The notes under the pieces: generated by a model | Database searches by the model: none | What the model was told of the DNA's origin: nothing | Seen by the model: only the letters and a program-made list of their open reading frames with translations | Source of the DNA: Candidatus Poribacteria bacterium | Lineage (GTDB): Bacteria; Poribacteria; WGA-4E; WGA-3G | Direction of reading: 5' to 3' | Assembly: GCA_028818705.1 (NCBI GenBank) | Contig: JAPPNJ010000031.1 | Coordinates: 1 to 64,000 of the forward strand | Length of the DNA stretch: 64,000 nt | Shown here: positions 45,965-54,176 of the stretch, in pieces | Position numbering within the stretch: the first letter of the stretch is position 1 | How the letters are laid out: each line of letters starts with the position of its first letter | Program-made: the position numbers and the translations under genes

Positions 45965-46882
45965 ATGCGAGTTTTCATTCAAATCGGTCACGGCATCGTC
46001 GGTGCTGCCGTTATCTCATTCCTCTGCATATTGCAAGCAGGCAGCTTCGGCGAAGCGAGGCACACACTCAGCATCATCGGTGCTATTGCTATTGTTATCG
46101 CTAGTCTCTATATCCTGCGAAGTCGCTGGATCCGATGGGGAAACCGGCAGACATGGCTAAAATACCACCAACGGCTTGCCTCCTTAGGTTTAGGTCTTGT
46201 ACTACTACATTCGGCGTTCCAACCGCTTGCATGGCATTCATGGCTCACCTTCCTGCTCGCGCTGTCGAATTTAGGCACCGGTATCGCTGTAAGTCTAACT
46301 GCTCGCAAAGCGCGCCGTGTGCTGCTCCGATCCCATCTGATTCTTGCGCCAGTCCTCCTCGTCAGCATCGTATTCCACGGTCAGAAACAACTGGATCACG
46401 ACGAATTTTTCCCACTAACGGATGTCCACGATGTACCTTGTGTCAGGTGTCATACATCTGAACCCTTACTATTCCATGTCGATTTGGTGATTCACCAAGA
46501 ATTGGATACTGAATTGGATACCTCAGAAACCGTTCCCGATGATTTACACTGGTGGCTCTTACAAAATGAATCCAGAGTGCCGGAAACCGCTCCCGTTGCT
46601 GTCAAGGAAACAGGGAACGCGTGGACAATTACGGACAACCAAAAGAACCGAGATTATCATGCGCGGAAAGTAGGGGATAAAATCGCTATCTACGCCGATA
46701 CGGTCTATCGAAGTTACACCTGTCTTAAATGCCATGTCCACGATACAGCAGAGATTCGTTTAGCGCATGAACTGCACGGTGTAACCGAAGCCCATCGGTG
46801 CTTCGTCTGCCATCAGACCGAAATTGATGGCAGGCGTTATGGACGACAACGCTTCGATTGGGAATACGCGCCGCACCGGTAA
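45965..46882 (+). CDS. Membrane cytochrome with three CxxCH heme c sites
   Basis: The 305-residue protein has about five TM helices in its first 140 residues, with His at 68, 82, 91, 124 and 138, which could hold heme b. Periplasmic part carries three CxxCH motifs: C159/C162/H163, C253/C256/H257 and C279/C282/H283. The layout looks like a small quinol-linked cytochrome b/c. I do not know its family name. It is 9 bases upstream of the DUF6785-like gene, so they are coupled. The heme c maturation genes are not in the window. The ATG has no strong ribosome site. Confidence 0.75.
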   Translation: MRVFIQIGHGIVGAAVISFLCILQAGSFGEARHTLSIIGAIAIVIASLYILRSRWIRWGNRQTWLKYHQRLASLGLGLVLLHSAFQPLAWHSWLTFLLALSNLGTGIAVSLTARKARRVLLRSHLILAPVLLVSIVFHGQKQLDHDEFFPLTDVHDVPCVRCHTSEPLLFHVDLVIHQELDTELDTSETVPDDLHWWLLQNESRVPETAPVAVKETGNAWTITDNQKNRDYHARKVGDKIAIYADTVYRSYTCLKCHVHDTAEIRLAHELHGVTEAHRCFVCHQTEIDGRRYGRQRFDWEYAPHR

Positions 46883-46891
46883 GTTTAAAAA

Positions 46892-48814
46892 ATGACAAAC
46901 AGAGATGTCAGCCTTCGCGCTGTGCTGCTCTCACTCCTCATCACTATCCCGAACTCTTACTGGCTCATGATTAACTGGGGTCCCAGCGGTTATGGCACAG
47001 GTCAGAGTTTTCCCACCGTCACGACCGTCTATTTCAATGTCATCTTTGTAGTCCTCATTTTAATGGCGCTAAACCCGTTACTCCGAGCAATTCGAAGAAA
47101 TTCTGGTTTCACGGATGCCGAATTGATGGTGATTTATCTACTGGTATCCATTGCCTCCTCCATTGCTGGACACGACACGCTCCAGATATTGTGGCCCCTG
47201 CTCGCCTACCCGATCTGGTTTGCAAGTCCAGAGAACGAATGGGGTGAACTGTTCCATAAGCACATGCCCGATTGGCTCACTATCAAAGAGCGGAGCGTAT
47301 TGGCAACCTTTTATCAAGGTGATTCATCGCTCCACACCGTGCAACACCTACAGCTCTGGATGACACCTGTGCTTTGGTGGTCTGCCCTCATCATCGTGTT
47401 GACCTGTATAATGCTCTGCCTCACGATCCTCATCCGACACCAGTGGGTGAACCACGAAAAACTGAGTTATCCGGTCATTCAGATTCCACTGCAGCTGACC
47501 GAAAACGGTGGACGTACCCTCCTGAGCAACCGACTATTTCTACTTGCTGCTGTGCTTGCCGGTGGTATGAATATCCTTAACGGTCTCCACTTCCTATTTC
47601 CAGTCGTGCCGGGGTTAGGTGGAAAGCTCTACAACTTCGGGCAATACTTCCAGACGAAACCGCTAAACGCCATCGGGCGGTTACCTATTGCTGTCTATCC
47701 ATTTGCGATTGGCATGAGTTTCTTCATACCGTTGGAACTCTCGTTTTCTATCTGGTTTTTCTATCTCTTCCATAAGATGACGCGTATATGGGGCACAATG
47801 GCAGGCATAGGACATCTACCGGGGTTCCCATTCCTTGATGCCCAGTCCTTCGGTGCGTGGTTTTGCTTGGGAGTCTCTGCTATATGGCTCACCCGTAAAT
47901 TCATCGCCCAACAGGTGAAAAACGCCTTCGGGGGAGGCGGTGGGCGCGAAAACATGACAGGTACACCCACAGCACATACCCGGTACGCAATCATTGGATT
48001 GATAGTTGGGAGCATCTTTGTGCTTTACTTCTTCAAAAGCACAGGCGCACCGATCTTCAGCATCTTCGGCTACTTCGCGCTTTTCTTTGCATTAGCAATT
48101 GCAATTACCCGTATCCGAGCAGAAGTCGGACCCCCCGCACACGACGTGCCGTGGCGACCCGACAAAGTGCTTGTCTCCTTCCTCGGAACACGCCGGATCG
48201 GCGCAGACGGGTTGACAACCTTCAGCATGTTTCACGGTTTTAACCGCTCTTACCGTTCCCATCCAATGCCAATTATGTTGGAAGGCTTCAAGGTGGCACA
48301 AGTCCGTGGATTATCGCATAACCGATTTATTATCGCTATTATCTTAGTGACAGTCGTCGCAACGATTTCATCTGCTTGGGCATACTACGCCCAGGGCTAC
48401 CATTACGGTGCCGCAGTCTATGGTGAGCAGGCGCAATGCCGCTGGACGTATGAGCAATTGAAACAGTGGCTTATTAACCCGCAATCTATAGATGTCGGTG
48501 CCGTCTCTGCCTCCGGTGGTGCTATGACATTGACGACGCTTCTCATGATACTACGCCGTCGGTTTATCTGGTGGCCCTTCCACCCCGCAGGCTACGCACT
48601 ATCGCTTAGCTTTTGGAACACGAGTTGGTATTGGTTCTCAATCTTCTTATCGTGGGGAATGAAGGCAATTCTCTTTCAGACAGGTGGTTTGCGCACATAT
48701 CGCCGCGCGATGCCGTTCTTTATTGGATTGGTTATTGGGGAATTCATCGTCGGGGCAATTTGGACATTAATCGGCATCGCTCTCGAACGTCCCATGTACC
48801 GATTTATGTTTTAA
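46892..48814 (+). CDS. Large multi-TM protein, DUF6785/DUF6784-like (copy 1)
   Basis: 640 residues with at least 12 hydrophobic helices. It is homologous to the gene at 58425-60365 across its length: shared blocks include ENEW-ELF followed by PDWLTI, LSYPVIQIPLQL, LGTRRIGADGLT and FNRSYRSHPMPIMLEGFK. The overall length and helix pattern recall OPT-like transporters. The family is found mainly in Planctomycetes, Verrucomicrobia and [16 protein letters not shown] genomes and has no known function. Here it follows a membrane cytochrome by 9 bases, which raises an electron-transport or redox-linked transport role. The family name is from memory and should be checked by HMM search. Confidence 0.75.
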   Translation: MTNRDVSLRAVLLSLLITIPNSYWLMINWGPSGYGTGQSFPTVTTVYFNVIFVVLILMALNPLLRAIRRNSGFTDAELMVIYLLVSIASSIAGHDTLQILWPLLAYPIWFASPENEWGELFHKHMPDWLTIKERSVLATFYQGDSSLHTVQHLQLWMTPVLWWSALIIVLTCIMLCLTILIRHQWVNHEKLSYPVIQIPLQLTENGGRTLLSNRLFLLAAVLAGGMNILNGLHFLFPVVPGLGGKLYNFGQYFQTKPLNAIGRLPIAVYPFAIGMSFFIPLELSFSIWFFYLFHKMTRIWGTMAGIGHLPGFPFLDAQSFGAWFCLGVSAIWLTRKFIAQQVKNAFGGGGGRENMTGTPTAHTRYAIIGLIVGSIFVLYFFKSTGAPIFSIFGYFALFFALAIAITRIRAEVGPPAHDVPWRPDKVLVSFLGTRRIGADGLTTFSMFHGFNRSYRSHPMPIMLEGFKVAQVRGLSHNRFIIAIILVTVVATISSAWAYYAQGYHYGAAVYGEQAQCRWTYEQLKQWLINPQSIDVGAVSASGGAMTLTTLLMILRRRFIWWPFHPAGYALSLSFWNTSWYWFSIFLSWGMKAILFQTGGLRTYRRAMPFFIGLVIGEFIVGAIWTLIGIALERPMYRFMF

Positions 48815-48940
48815 ACGTGAGTTTTATAAAAGTGCCTGTATGGTGCAAACTATATGGAGATTAAGAATTTAATTCGGTAATGTAGATGTTTATTATCAGA
48901 ATCAGGCATTACCGAAATATTTGTTTAAGGAAAATATATC

Positions 48941-49771
48941 ATGAAACTCAGTTGTCTTCCCGTCTCTCTTTACAACGACATCTTCACCGGAAAAAGCACT
49001 GTCGCTGACTGGATCCAATTCGGAGCGGAATTAGGATTAGATGCAGTCGATTTCAGCATCAAATTCTTCCCAGAACGCGACACAGCAACGCTCAACCACA
49101 CAATTGCTACGCTTGAAAAGTTCAGTGTCCAATCCTGTATGCTCGCTTGCTATTCCGATTTCACGCATCCCGATCCGACACAACGTCAGCGAGAACTAAC
49201 CAACCTAAAAGCGGACATCGTATTAGCTAAGACGTTAGGTGCAAAATTCGTTCGTATCACCGCAGGGCAAAATCATCCAGGTGTCGAACGCACGGCAGGC
49301 GTCCACTGGGTAACAGAAGGATTTCGCCGCGCACTCGACGAAGCCGAAACCCACGGTATCACCCTCGCCTATGAGAATCATACCAAGGGTGCACCATGGG
49401 ATTACTGGGACTTCTCGCAACCCACGGAGATTTTCTTAGAAATCCTACATGCGCTCTCAGACACACCCCTCGGTGTCTGCTTTGACACGGCGAATCCGCT
49501 CGTCCTCAAGGAGGATGTTCTCGCACTTTTGGATAAAGTCATTGAACGTGTCGTCGTGCTTCATATTTTCGATATGCGTGAAGCAGGAAAATTCGAGGCG
49601 GTCCGTGTTGGCACGGGTGCTTCACCTATCCCACAAGTCTTCTCTCGCATGAGACAGACAGGCTACGACGGCTGGCTCAGCATTGAAGAAGCCAGCCGCT
49701 CAGGGCAAGTCGGTTTTGAACAGTCAATCGCTTACGTCCGAAACGCTTGGCAACAGGCGTCATCCGCGTGA
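48941..49771 (+). CDS. Sugar phosphate isomerase/epimerase family protein
   Basis: TIM-barrel of the xylose isomerase-like/endonuclease IV-like superfamily, 276 residues. Landmarks: AELGLDAVDFSIKFFPE, LGAKFVRITAGQ, TLAYENHTKGAPWDYW with metal Glu, GVCFDTANPLVLKED, and YDGWLSIEEASRSG with a late Glu. Such proteins act on hexose or inositol derivatives. Its last 12 bases overlap the convergent PhyH gene (49760). No sugar transporter is adjacent. Confidence 0.85.
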   Translation: MKLSCLPVSLYNDIFTGKSTVADWIQFGAELGLDAVDFSIKFFPERDTATLNHTIATLEKFSVQSCMLACYSDFTHPDPTQRQRELTNLKADIVLAKTLGAKFVRITAGQNHPGVERTAGVHWVTEGFRRALDEAETHGITLAYENHTKGAPWDYWDFSQPTEIFLEILHALSDTPLGVCFDTANPLVLKEDVLALLDKVIERVVVLHIFDMREAGKFEAVRVGTGASPIPQVFSRMRQTGYDGWLSIEEASRSGQVGFEQSIAYVRNAWQQASSA

Positions 49772-50611
49772 CGGTTCACTCATCCGCTCCCGTGCTTGAC
49801 GCGAGAGTTCTGCCAGGTGTCCATCGTTTGCCCTGACCTGTTCGAGGTGTATCCACCGTTCCGAGGTCGCTGTACGCACCATCTTCTCGCCATACTTTCG
49901 ATCAATCCAGAACCGCGCAGACCCGCCGATGTAGGCTTGCAAGGCATCTAATTTATCATCGGGATACCGTTGACACAGATTCATGGTAAACATACGTCGC
50001 CGTTGCCCACCACCGAAAGCCGCATGCTTCGTATTATGATTGAACAACACCAAATCGCCAGGGGTTGTTTCAAAAGCCACTGCTGGAATATCTCGTCCAT
50101 GTGTTTCCCAAAGTTCTTGGCTCTTCCCGACCTGCTTTGTGAGTCCGTCTGCATAGTTGTCACCAAACAGATGGCTACCGGGAATAACGCGAAGCGCGCC
50201 AGTATCACGCGTCAACGGATCGAGGTAAAACGCAATTTTGATGTGCATTGGATCTTCCAACTTATGTCCACCGTCCGAGTGCCACCCCGTATCACCGACA
50301 TAGAAATTACCATCGCTACCCATGTAGTTAAAATCATCGCCGAGCAATGCCTTCGCAATCGCCAGAATCCTCGGATCATCCAGCAGTGAGCATAGTTCTT
50401 CGTGCTGATCAATAAACGGAACGATACAGGAACGGGCAGACCCTTCATGTGGTTTACCGTCATGACCACCGCCTCTCTCCTGCCAAACGGTTTCAAAAGC
50501 GTCCTGGATTGCCGTGATTCGATTTGCCATCAGTTGGGGAAAACTGAGGTAGCCGAACATCTTAAAAAAACCAATTTCCGAATCGGTTATACTGAAATCG
50601 TGTTGATTCAT
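49760..50611 (-). CDS. Phytanoyl-CoA dioxygenase family (PhyH) protein 1
   Basis: Fe(II)/2-oxoglutarate oxygenase fold, 283 residues from the ATG at 50611, which has GGAGG eight bases upstream. A start 51 bases further up lacks a site. The iron triad is H111-x-D113 in GWHSDGGH and H196 in NHNTKHAAFG. The 2-oxoglutarate arginine is in QRRRMFTMNL (about 204-206). The N-terminal strand region fits PhyH. The family is greatly expanded in [16 protein letters not shown] genomes with unknown substrates. It converges on the sugar isomerase and its 3' end overlaps that gene by 12 bases. Confidence 0.9.
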   Translation of the reverse strand: MNQHDFSITDSEIGFFKMFGYLSFPQLMANRITAIQDAFETVWQERGGGHDGKPHEGSARSCIVPFIDQHEELCSLLDDPRILAIAKALLGDDFNYMGSDGNFYVGDTGWHSDGGHKLEDPMHIKIAFYLDPLTRDTGALRVIPGSHLFGDNYADGLTKQVGKSQELWETHGRDIPAVAFETTPGDLVLFNHNTKHAAFGGGQRRRMFTMNLCQRYPDDKLDALQAYIGGSARFWIDRKYGEKMVRTATSERWIHLEQVRANDGHLAELSRQARERMSEPSRG

Positions 50612-50695
50612 TTCTACATCCTCCAAATAGTGCAGTAGAAAACAAAAAACGACGCATCGCAACTTGTTTCCTGAATCGCAGAAAATCTGGGTATT

Positions 50696-50716
50696 GATAC
50701 GGTATCATACCATATC
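50696..50716 (-). promoter_or_regulatory. Near-perfect 21-base palindrome upstream of PhyH 1
   Basis: GATACGGTAT-C-ATACCATATC, symmetric about the central base with one C-A mismatch. It lies about 85 bases from the PhyH 1 start, so an operator is plausible. Confidence 0.4.
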
Positions 50717-50793
50717 TGTACTTAATTTTGCAATCCACTCTTGTAGGGTTTTTAGGGCTATTTAGTTTTAAGGTTTTTGTCCAATTTATCTAA

Positions 50794-50875
50794 AAAGTCG
50801 CGATTAGGAAATCGCTCCTACAGGGGATCCCTGGGAACGGAAAATCTAAAGTTTCGGAAAACTGGATGACCCTGA
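50794..50875 (+). repeat. Dispersed hairpin repeat of the CTCCTACA type, copy 2
   Basis: GCGATT-AGGA-AATCGC followed by TCCTACAGG, then GGAAAACTGGATGACCCTG. The tail matches the inverted segment at 6561-6583 and resembles the copy at 804. The spacer 50612-50955 contains this, the palindrome at 50696, and no gene. Confidence 0.6.
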
Positions 50876-50955
50876 TCTAACCCCAAAGAAAATTTGCGAA
50901 ACCTCAAAATTAATGTTAATATTATCTAAAACTCTCACCCGCTGAAAGGTTATTG

Positions 50956-51750
50956 ATGGCTATCAACTCCAGGTCGTTTCCTGCCTATTTTGCCCTCTTT
51001 AAAGTAACGTTCCGTCAGATGTTCTGGAGTCGCCGAACTGTACTCATTCTGCTCGGATGCCTGCTACCTATTGTGATTGCGCTTGTGTTTCGTTTCGTTG
51101 CAGGCAGCGGTGGAATGGTAAACCGATTTATTCCACAGATAACACTGATTTTGTATGGACTCTTGGTGAACCTATGCTCGATTTTTTATGGGACCGCAAT
51201 CATTTCCGATGAAATTGATGGCAAGGGTCTGATGTATCTTCAGATGCGACCCCTCCGCAAATCGTTAATGCTCCTCAGCAAATTCGCAGCGTACATCCTC
51301 GGCACTGTTGCCATTATTGCCACATCGCACCTGATTCTGACCGGTATTATGGCAACACATCCGAAAATCGAAAAGGGTGTGTTCTTCCAGTTTGGGATGA
51401 GTCTACGCTATACGGGAACAATGACGTTGGCGTTATTGGCTTACGGCGCACTTGCAGCGGTTTTAGCAGCGAGATTTAAAAATCCCGTCCTGTGGGGGTT
51501 ATTATTCGTGATGGGGTGGGAAAATATTACCGCCGCTCCTCTCATAGCGACTGCAATTAAACGATTATCTGTATCACACTACCTTTTCACACTATTTCCG
51601 CGTTACAAGTTACCCCGAAGCATGTTTAATGATTTTCTGGGTGCCTCGCCGCTCTCGGCATGGGTAGCACTCATCATTATTTGCATAGTAACAATAGTAC
51701 TCCTGTACGTCGCTATCAGAATTTTCCGAGAACGCGAATACTTGATGTAA
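50956..51750 (+). CDS. ABC-2 type transporter permease
   Basis: 264 residues with six TM helices: around 24-44, 55-80, 108-130, 145-170, 180-200 and 238-258. GTAIISDEIDGKGLMYLQMRPL is the typical loop of ABC-2 permeases that export drugs, lipids or polysaccharide. ATG 50956 follows GAAAGG; a TTG three bases upstream is less likely. No ATP-binding subunit is beside it, so its partner is encoded elsewhere. The neighbours (RluD, PhyH) do not suggest a substrate. Confidence 0.85.
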   Translation: MAINSRSFPAYFALFKVTFRQMFWSRRTVLILLGCLLPIVIALVFRFVAGSGGMVNRFIPQITLILYGLLVNLCSIFYGTAIISDEIDGKGLMYLQMRPLRKSLMLLSKFAAYILGTVAIIATSHLILTGIMATHPKIEKGVFFQFGMSLRYTGTMTLALLAYGALAAVLAARFKNPVLWGLLFVMGWENITAAPLIATAIKRLSVSHYLFTLFPRYKLPRSMFNDFLGASPLSAWVALIIICIVTIVLLYVAIRIFREREYLM

Positions 51751-51788
51751 CGGTAACTTTGATGAGACATCGCGAGGGATAAAAGTAA

Positions 51789-52766
51789 TTGACAAACCAA
51801 ACACAGGGTTACCACATTCCAGAAGATCAACATGGTGCTCGCTTGGATAGGTTTCTAATCGGCACAGTTGAAGGCGTATCGCGGACCTATCTCCAGAAGT
51901 TGATTCGCAGTGGCGAGGTCACTGTCAACGACAAAGTAGCCAAACAGCCCAGCTATCAACTTCAGCACGGCGATCGGGTTTCTTTAACGCTTCCTGCCCC
52001 GCGTCCTTTAGATACTCTGCAAGCTGAGAATATCTCTCTCGACATCCTTCACGAGGATAGCTACTTAATCGTTTTGAACAAACCTGCGGGGATGCTTGTC
52101 CATCCCGCAAATGGTGTGAACGTCGGGACGCTCGTCAACGCGCTCCTTGCCCATTGTAGAACGGATCTCTCCGGTATCGGCGGCGTAGAGAGACCTGGGA
52201 TTGTCCACAGATTGGACAAAGATACCTCAGGCATTCTGGTTGTTGCGAAAACGGACGCTGTGCATCGTGGACTCTCCGTTCAATTCGAGCGGCACAGTAT
52301 TACGCGTCAGTATGTTGCTGTGGTATGCGGGACACCTACCAAAACGGTTGGTACAATTGATGCTCACATTGCCCGGAGTCGGCGAGATCGGAGGCGGATG
52401 ACAACAGTTGAGATCGGCGGACGTCACGCCGTTACCCACTATGAAGTTTTAGAAACATATCCTAAATTCGCGCTTATGCAACTCACATTGGAAACCGGAC
52501 GGCTTCATCAGATTCGCGTGCATCTACAGCATATCGGTCATCCGGTAGTGGGAGACACAATTTATGGTGGTGAACAGCGCGCCTTAAACGATGCCGATAC
52601 GCCTCAGTTGAAACAGGCACTCACACAGCTGAAACGGCAGGCACTACACGCACGTCTGCTCGGATTTGTACATCCCGTTACAGACGAAAACTTAACCTTC
52701 TCAGCACCAATACCGAAAGATATACAACAGGTCGTTAGTGCGTTGAGGAGAAAAGCAGCACGGTAA
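51789..52766 (+). CDS. rluD: RluA-family 23S rRNA pseudouridine synthase (RluD-like)
   Basis: 325 residues with an N-terminal S4 domain (GARLDRFLIG, SGEVTVNDKVAK) and the catalytic loop IVHRLDKDTSGI with Asp143. LETGRLHQIRVHLQHIGHPVVGD is typical. RluD-type enzymes modify helix 69 of 23S rRNA. TTG start at 51789 after GAGGG. The gene name is by family resemblance; RluC is not excluded. Confidence 0.93.
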   Translation: MTNQTQGYHIPEDQHGARLDRFLIGTVEGVSRTYLQKLIRSGEVTVNDKVAKQPSYQLQHGDRVSLTLPAPRPLDTLQAENISLDILHEDSYLIVLNKPAGMLVHPANGVNVGTLVNALLAHCRTDLSGIGGVERPGIVHRLDKDTSGILVVAKTDAVHRGLSVQFERHSITRQYVAVVCGTPTKTVGTIDAHIARSRRDRRRMTTVEIGGRHAVTHYEVLETYPKFALMQLTLETGRLHQIRVHLQHIGHPVVGDTIYGGEQRALNDADTPQLKQALTQLKRQALHARLLGFVHPVTDENLTFSAPIPKDIQQVVSALRRKAAR

Positions 52767-52792
52767 CCTCTATTCTGATAAAACAGCAGGAC

Positions 52793-52822
52793 TTGCCTCG
52801 TTCTTGCTATATATGCTATACT
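52793..52822 (+). promoter_or_regulatory. Weak promoter for the small coiled-coil gene
   Basis: TTGCCT (52793-52798), 18 bases, TATACT (52817-52822). It lies about 23 bases before the ATG at 52845, with AAGGAGGGG between. Confidence 0.45.
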
Positions 52823-52844
52823 AATAAAAAAGGAGGGGTTTCTG

Positions 52845-53107
52845 ATGTCAGATCAAGATTTTCGAGAACGTGTACTATCTGCCTTAGAACGGTTAGAGCA
52901 AAAAACTGAGAGGCTAGAACAGAAATTTGATCAGAAGTTTGAGTCTCTGGAAACCCGTTTAGGACTTTTAGAGCAAAGTGTCAGCTGGATCCGAGGGAAA
53001 TTGGAGGGAAGTTAGAGGCTGGTACAACTTTGTGGAGTCGTGTAGCAGTAGGGACCGCAATTGTCTCTACGATAATTGCCTTGTTTGCTTTATTGAGGTC
53101 ATTGTAG
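52845..53107 (+). pseudogene. Frameshifted small coiled-coil protein with TM tail
   Basis: After AAGGAGGGG, the ATG at 52845 opens 56 codons (to 53015) coding a heptad-rich coiled coil: RLEQKTERLEQKFDQKFESL. It stops with TAG. Read in the -1 frame from about 53008, the sequence continues as KLEAGTTLWSRVAVGTAI and a hydrophobic helix ending FALLRSL (stop 53107). The joined product (about 87 aa) would be a coiled coil plus TM, like XhlA/holin-associated small proteins. A one-base deletion would explain it. The site GAGGGAAGT is not a classical slippery heptamer, so programmed frameshifting is unlikely. Sequencing or assembly error is possible. Confidence 0.6.
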
Positions 53108-53122
53108 AAAAGGAAATCGACT

Positions 53123-54109
53123 GTGGAATATGTCAATTTTGGAAAAGCAGGGGTTAAAGTAAGCCCACTTGCTTTAGGCTTAGGATTAAGAGGGCAGGGT
53201 GACGCAAATGACGCCCAGAGACTCGTTGAACACGCCATTGATTCCGGTATCAACTTCATCGATTGCGCTAATATCTATGGGCTTATGGACGATCGCGCCA
53301 ACATCGGTCGCTCTGAAGAGGTTCTCGGCAAAGCGATTCAGGGAAAACGCGATGACGTGGTAATTACGTCAAAGGTTTTCAGTCAGATCGGTCCAGGTCC
53401 GAACGACGCTGGATTGTCGCGATACCATATCATGCGAGAGATTGAACGCTCCTTAAAACGCCTCAATACTGACCATATTGATATCTATCTCATTCATGCC
53501 TATGATGAGTCAACACCACAGGAAGAGACTATTCGTGCAATGGATGATCTTGTGCATTCAGGCAAGGTGCGTTATATCGGTTGCTGTAATCATCAAGCAT
53601 GGCAGGCATGTAAGGCACTCTGGATCGCCGATAGAATCAACGCAACGCCTTATATGTGTATTCAGAACATGTATAACCTGCTGAATCGAGATATGGAAAC
53701 AGAGTTGTTTGGCTTAGTCCGTGAGGAAGGACTCGGTGTTATGTGTTACAGCCCGTTAGCGGTAGGTCTGTTGAGTGGTGTTTATTCACCAGGCGAACCA
53801 CCACCGCCCGGCACCTTGTGGGCGACACGATTACGTGATGACTTTGCACAACGAATGAGCGGCGCAACTGGAGAGGTGATCTTAACCCTCAAGCGACTTG
53901 CAGCGGAATTAGGCAAAACACCAGCTCAGCTCGCTGTGGCGTGGGTGCTCTCACATCCAGAAGTCACAGTCGCAATCAGTGGCAGCGACACAATCGAACA
54001 ACTTGACGACACCCTTGGCGGTGTTGGTTGGGAACTTGATAGTGCGGTCCGAGAAGAATTGGATGAGGTTTCCAGTTCGTTTGTCCGTTTAATCGCACCC
54101 CCCGCTTGA
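53123..54109 (+). CDS. Aldo/keto reductase
   Basis: (beta/alpha)8 NADPH-dependent oxidoreductase, 328 residues. Catalytic tetrad: D47 and Y52 in FIDCANIYG, K84 in ITSKVF, H125 in YLIHAYD. C-terminal NADP-binding segment is AVAWVLSHPEVTVAISGS. GTG start at 53123 after AGGA. It is closest to the sugar-reductase/L-galactose dehydrogenase-like branch of AKRs. A palindrome at 54137 follows it. Confidence 0.92.
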   Translation: MEYVNFGKAGVKVSPLALGLGLRGQGDANDAQRLVEHAIDSGINFIDCANIYGLMDDRANIGRSEEVLGKAIQGKRDDVVITSKVFSQIGPGPNDAGLSRYHIMREIERSLKRLNTDHIDIYLIHAYDESTPQEETIRAMDDLVHSGKVRYIGCCNHQAWQACKALWIADRINATPYMCIQNMYNLLNRDMETELFGLVREEGLGVMCYSPLAVGLLSGVYSPGEPPPPGTLWATRLRDDFAQRMSGATGEVILTLKRLAAELGKTPAQLAVAWVLSHPEVTVAISGSDTIEQLDDTLGGVGWELDSAVREELDEVSSSFVRLIAPPA

Positions 54110-54136
54110 CACTGAACCACAGAAAACAAAAAGATA

Positions 54137-54158
54137 GGCGAGGTTTCACAACCTCGCC
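54137..54158. terminator. GGCGAGGTT-type palindrome after the aldo/keto reductase
   Basis: GGCGAGGTT-TCAC-AACCTCGCC, 9-bp perfect stem, lying between two convergent genes. No T-run follows. Related copies: 63079-63100 (GGCGCGGTT/AACCGCGCC), and decayed ones at 5530, 43591 and 45021. Confidence 0.65.
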
Positions 54159-54176
54159 ACCGACAACTGACAACTC

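Noticed and set aside
52845-53107. Programmed -1 ribosomal frameshift
   Set aside because: The shift region reads G-GGA-AGT, not an X-XXY-YYZ slippery heptamer, and no strong downstream stem is evident.
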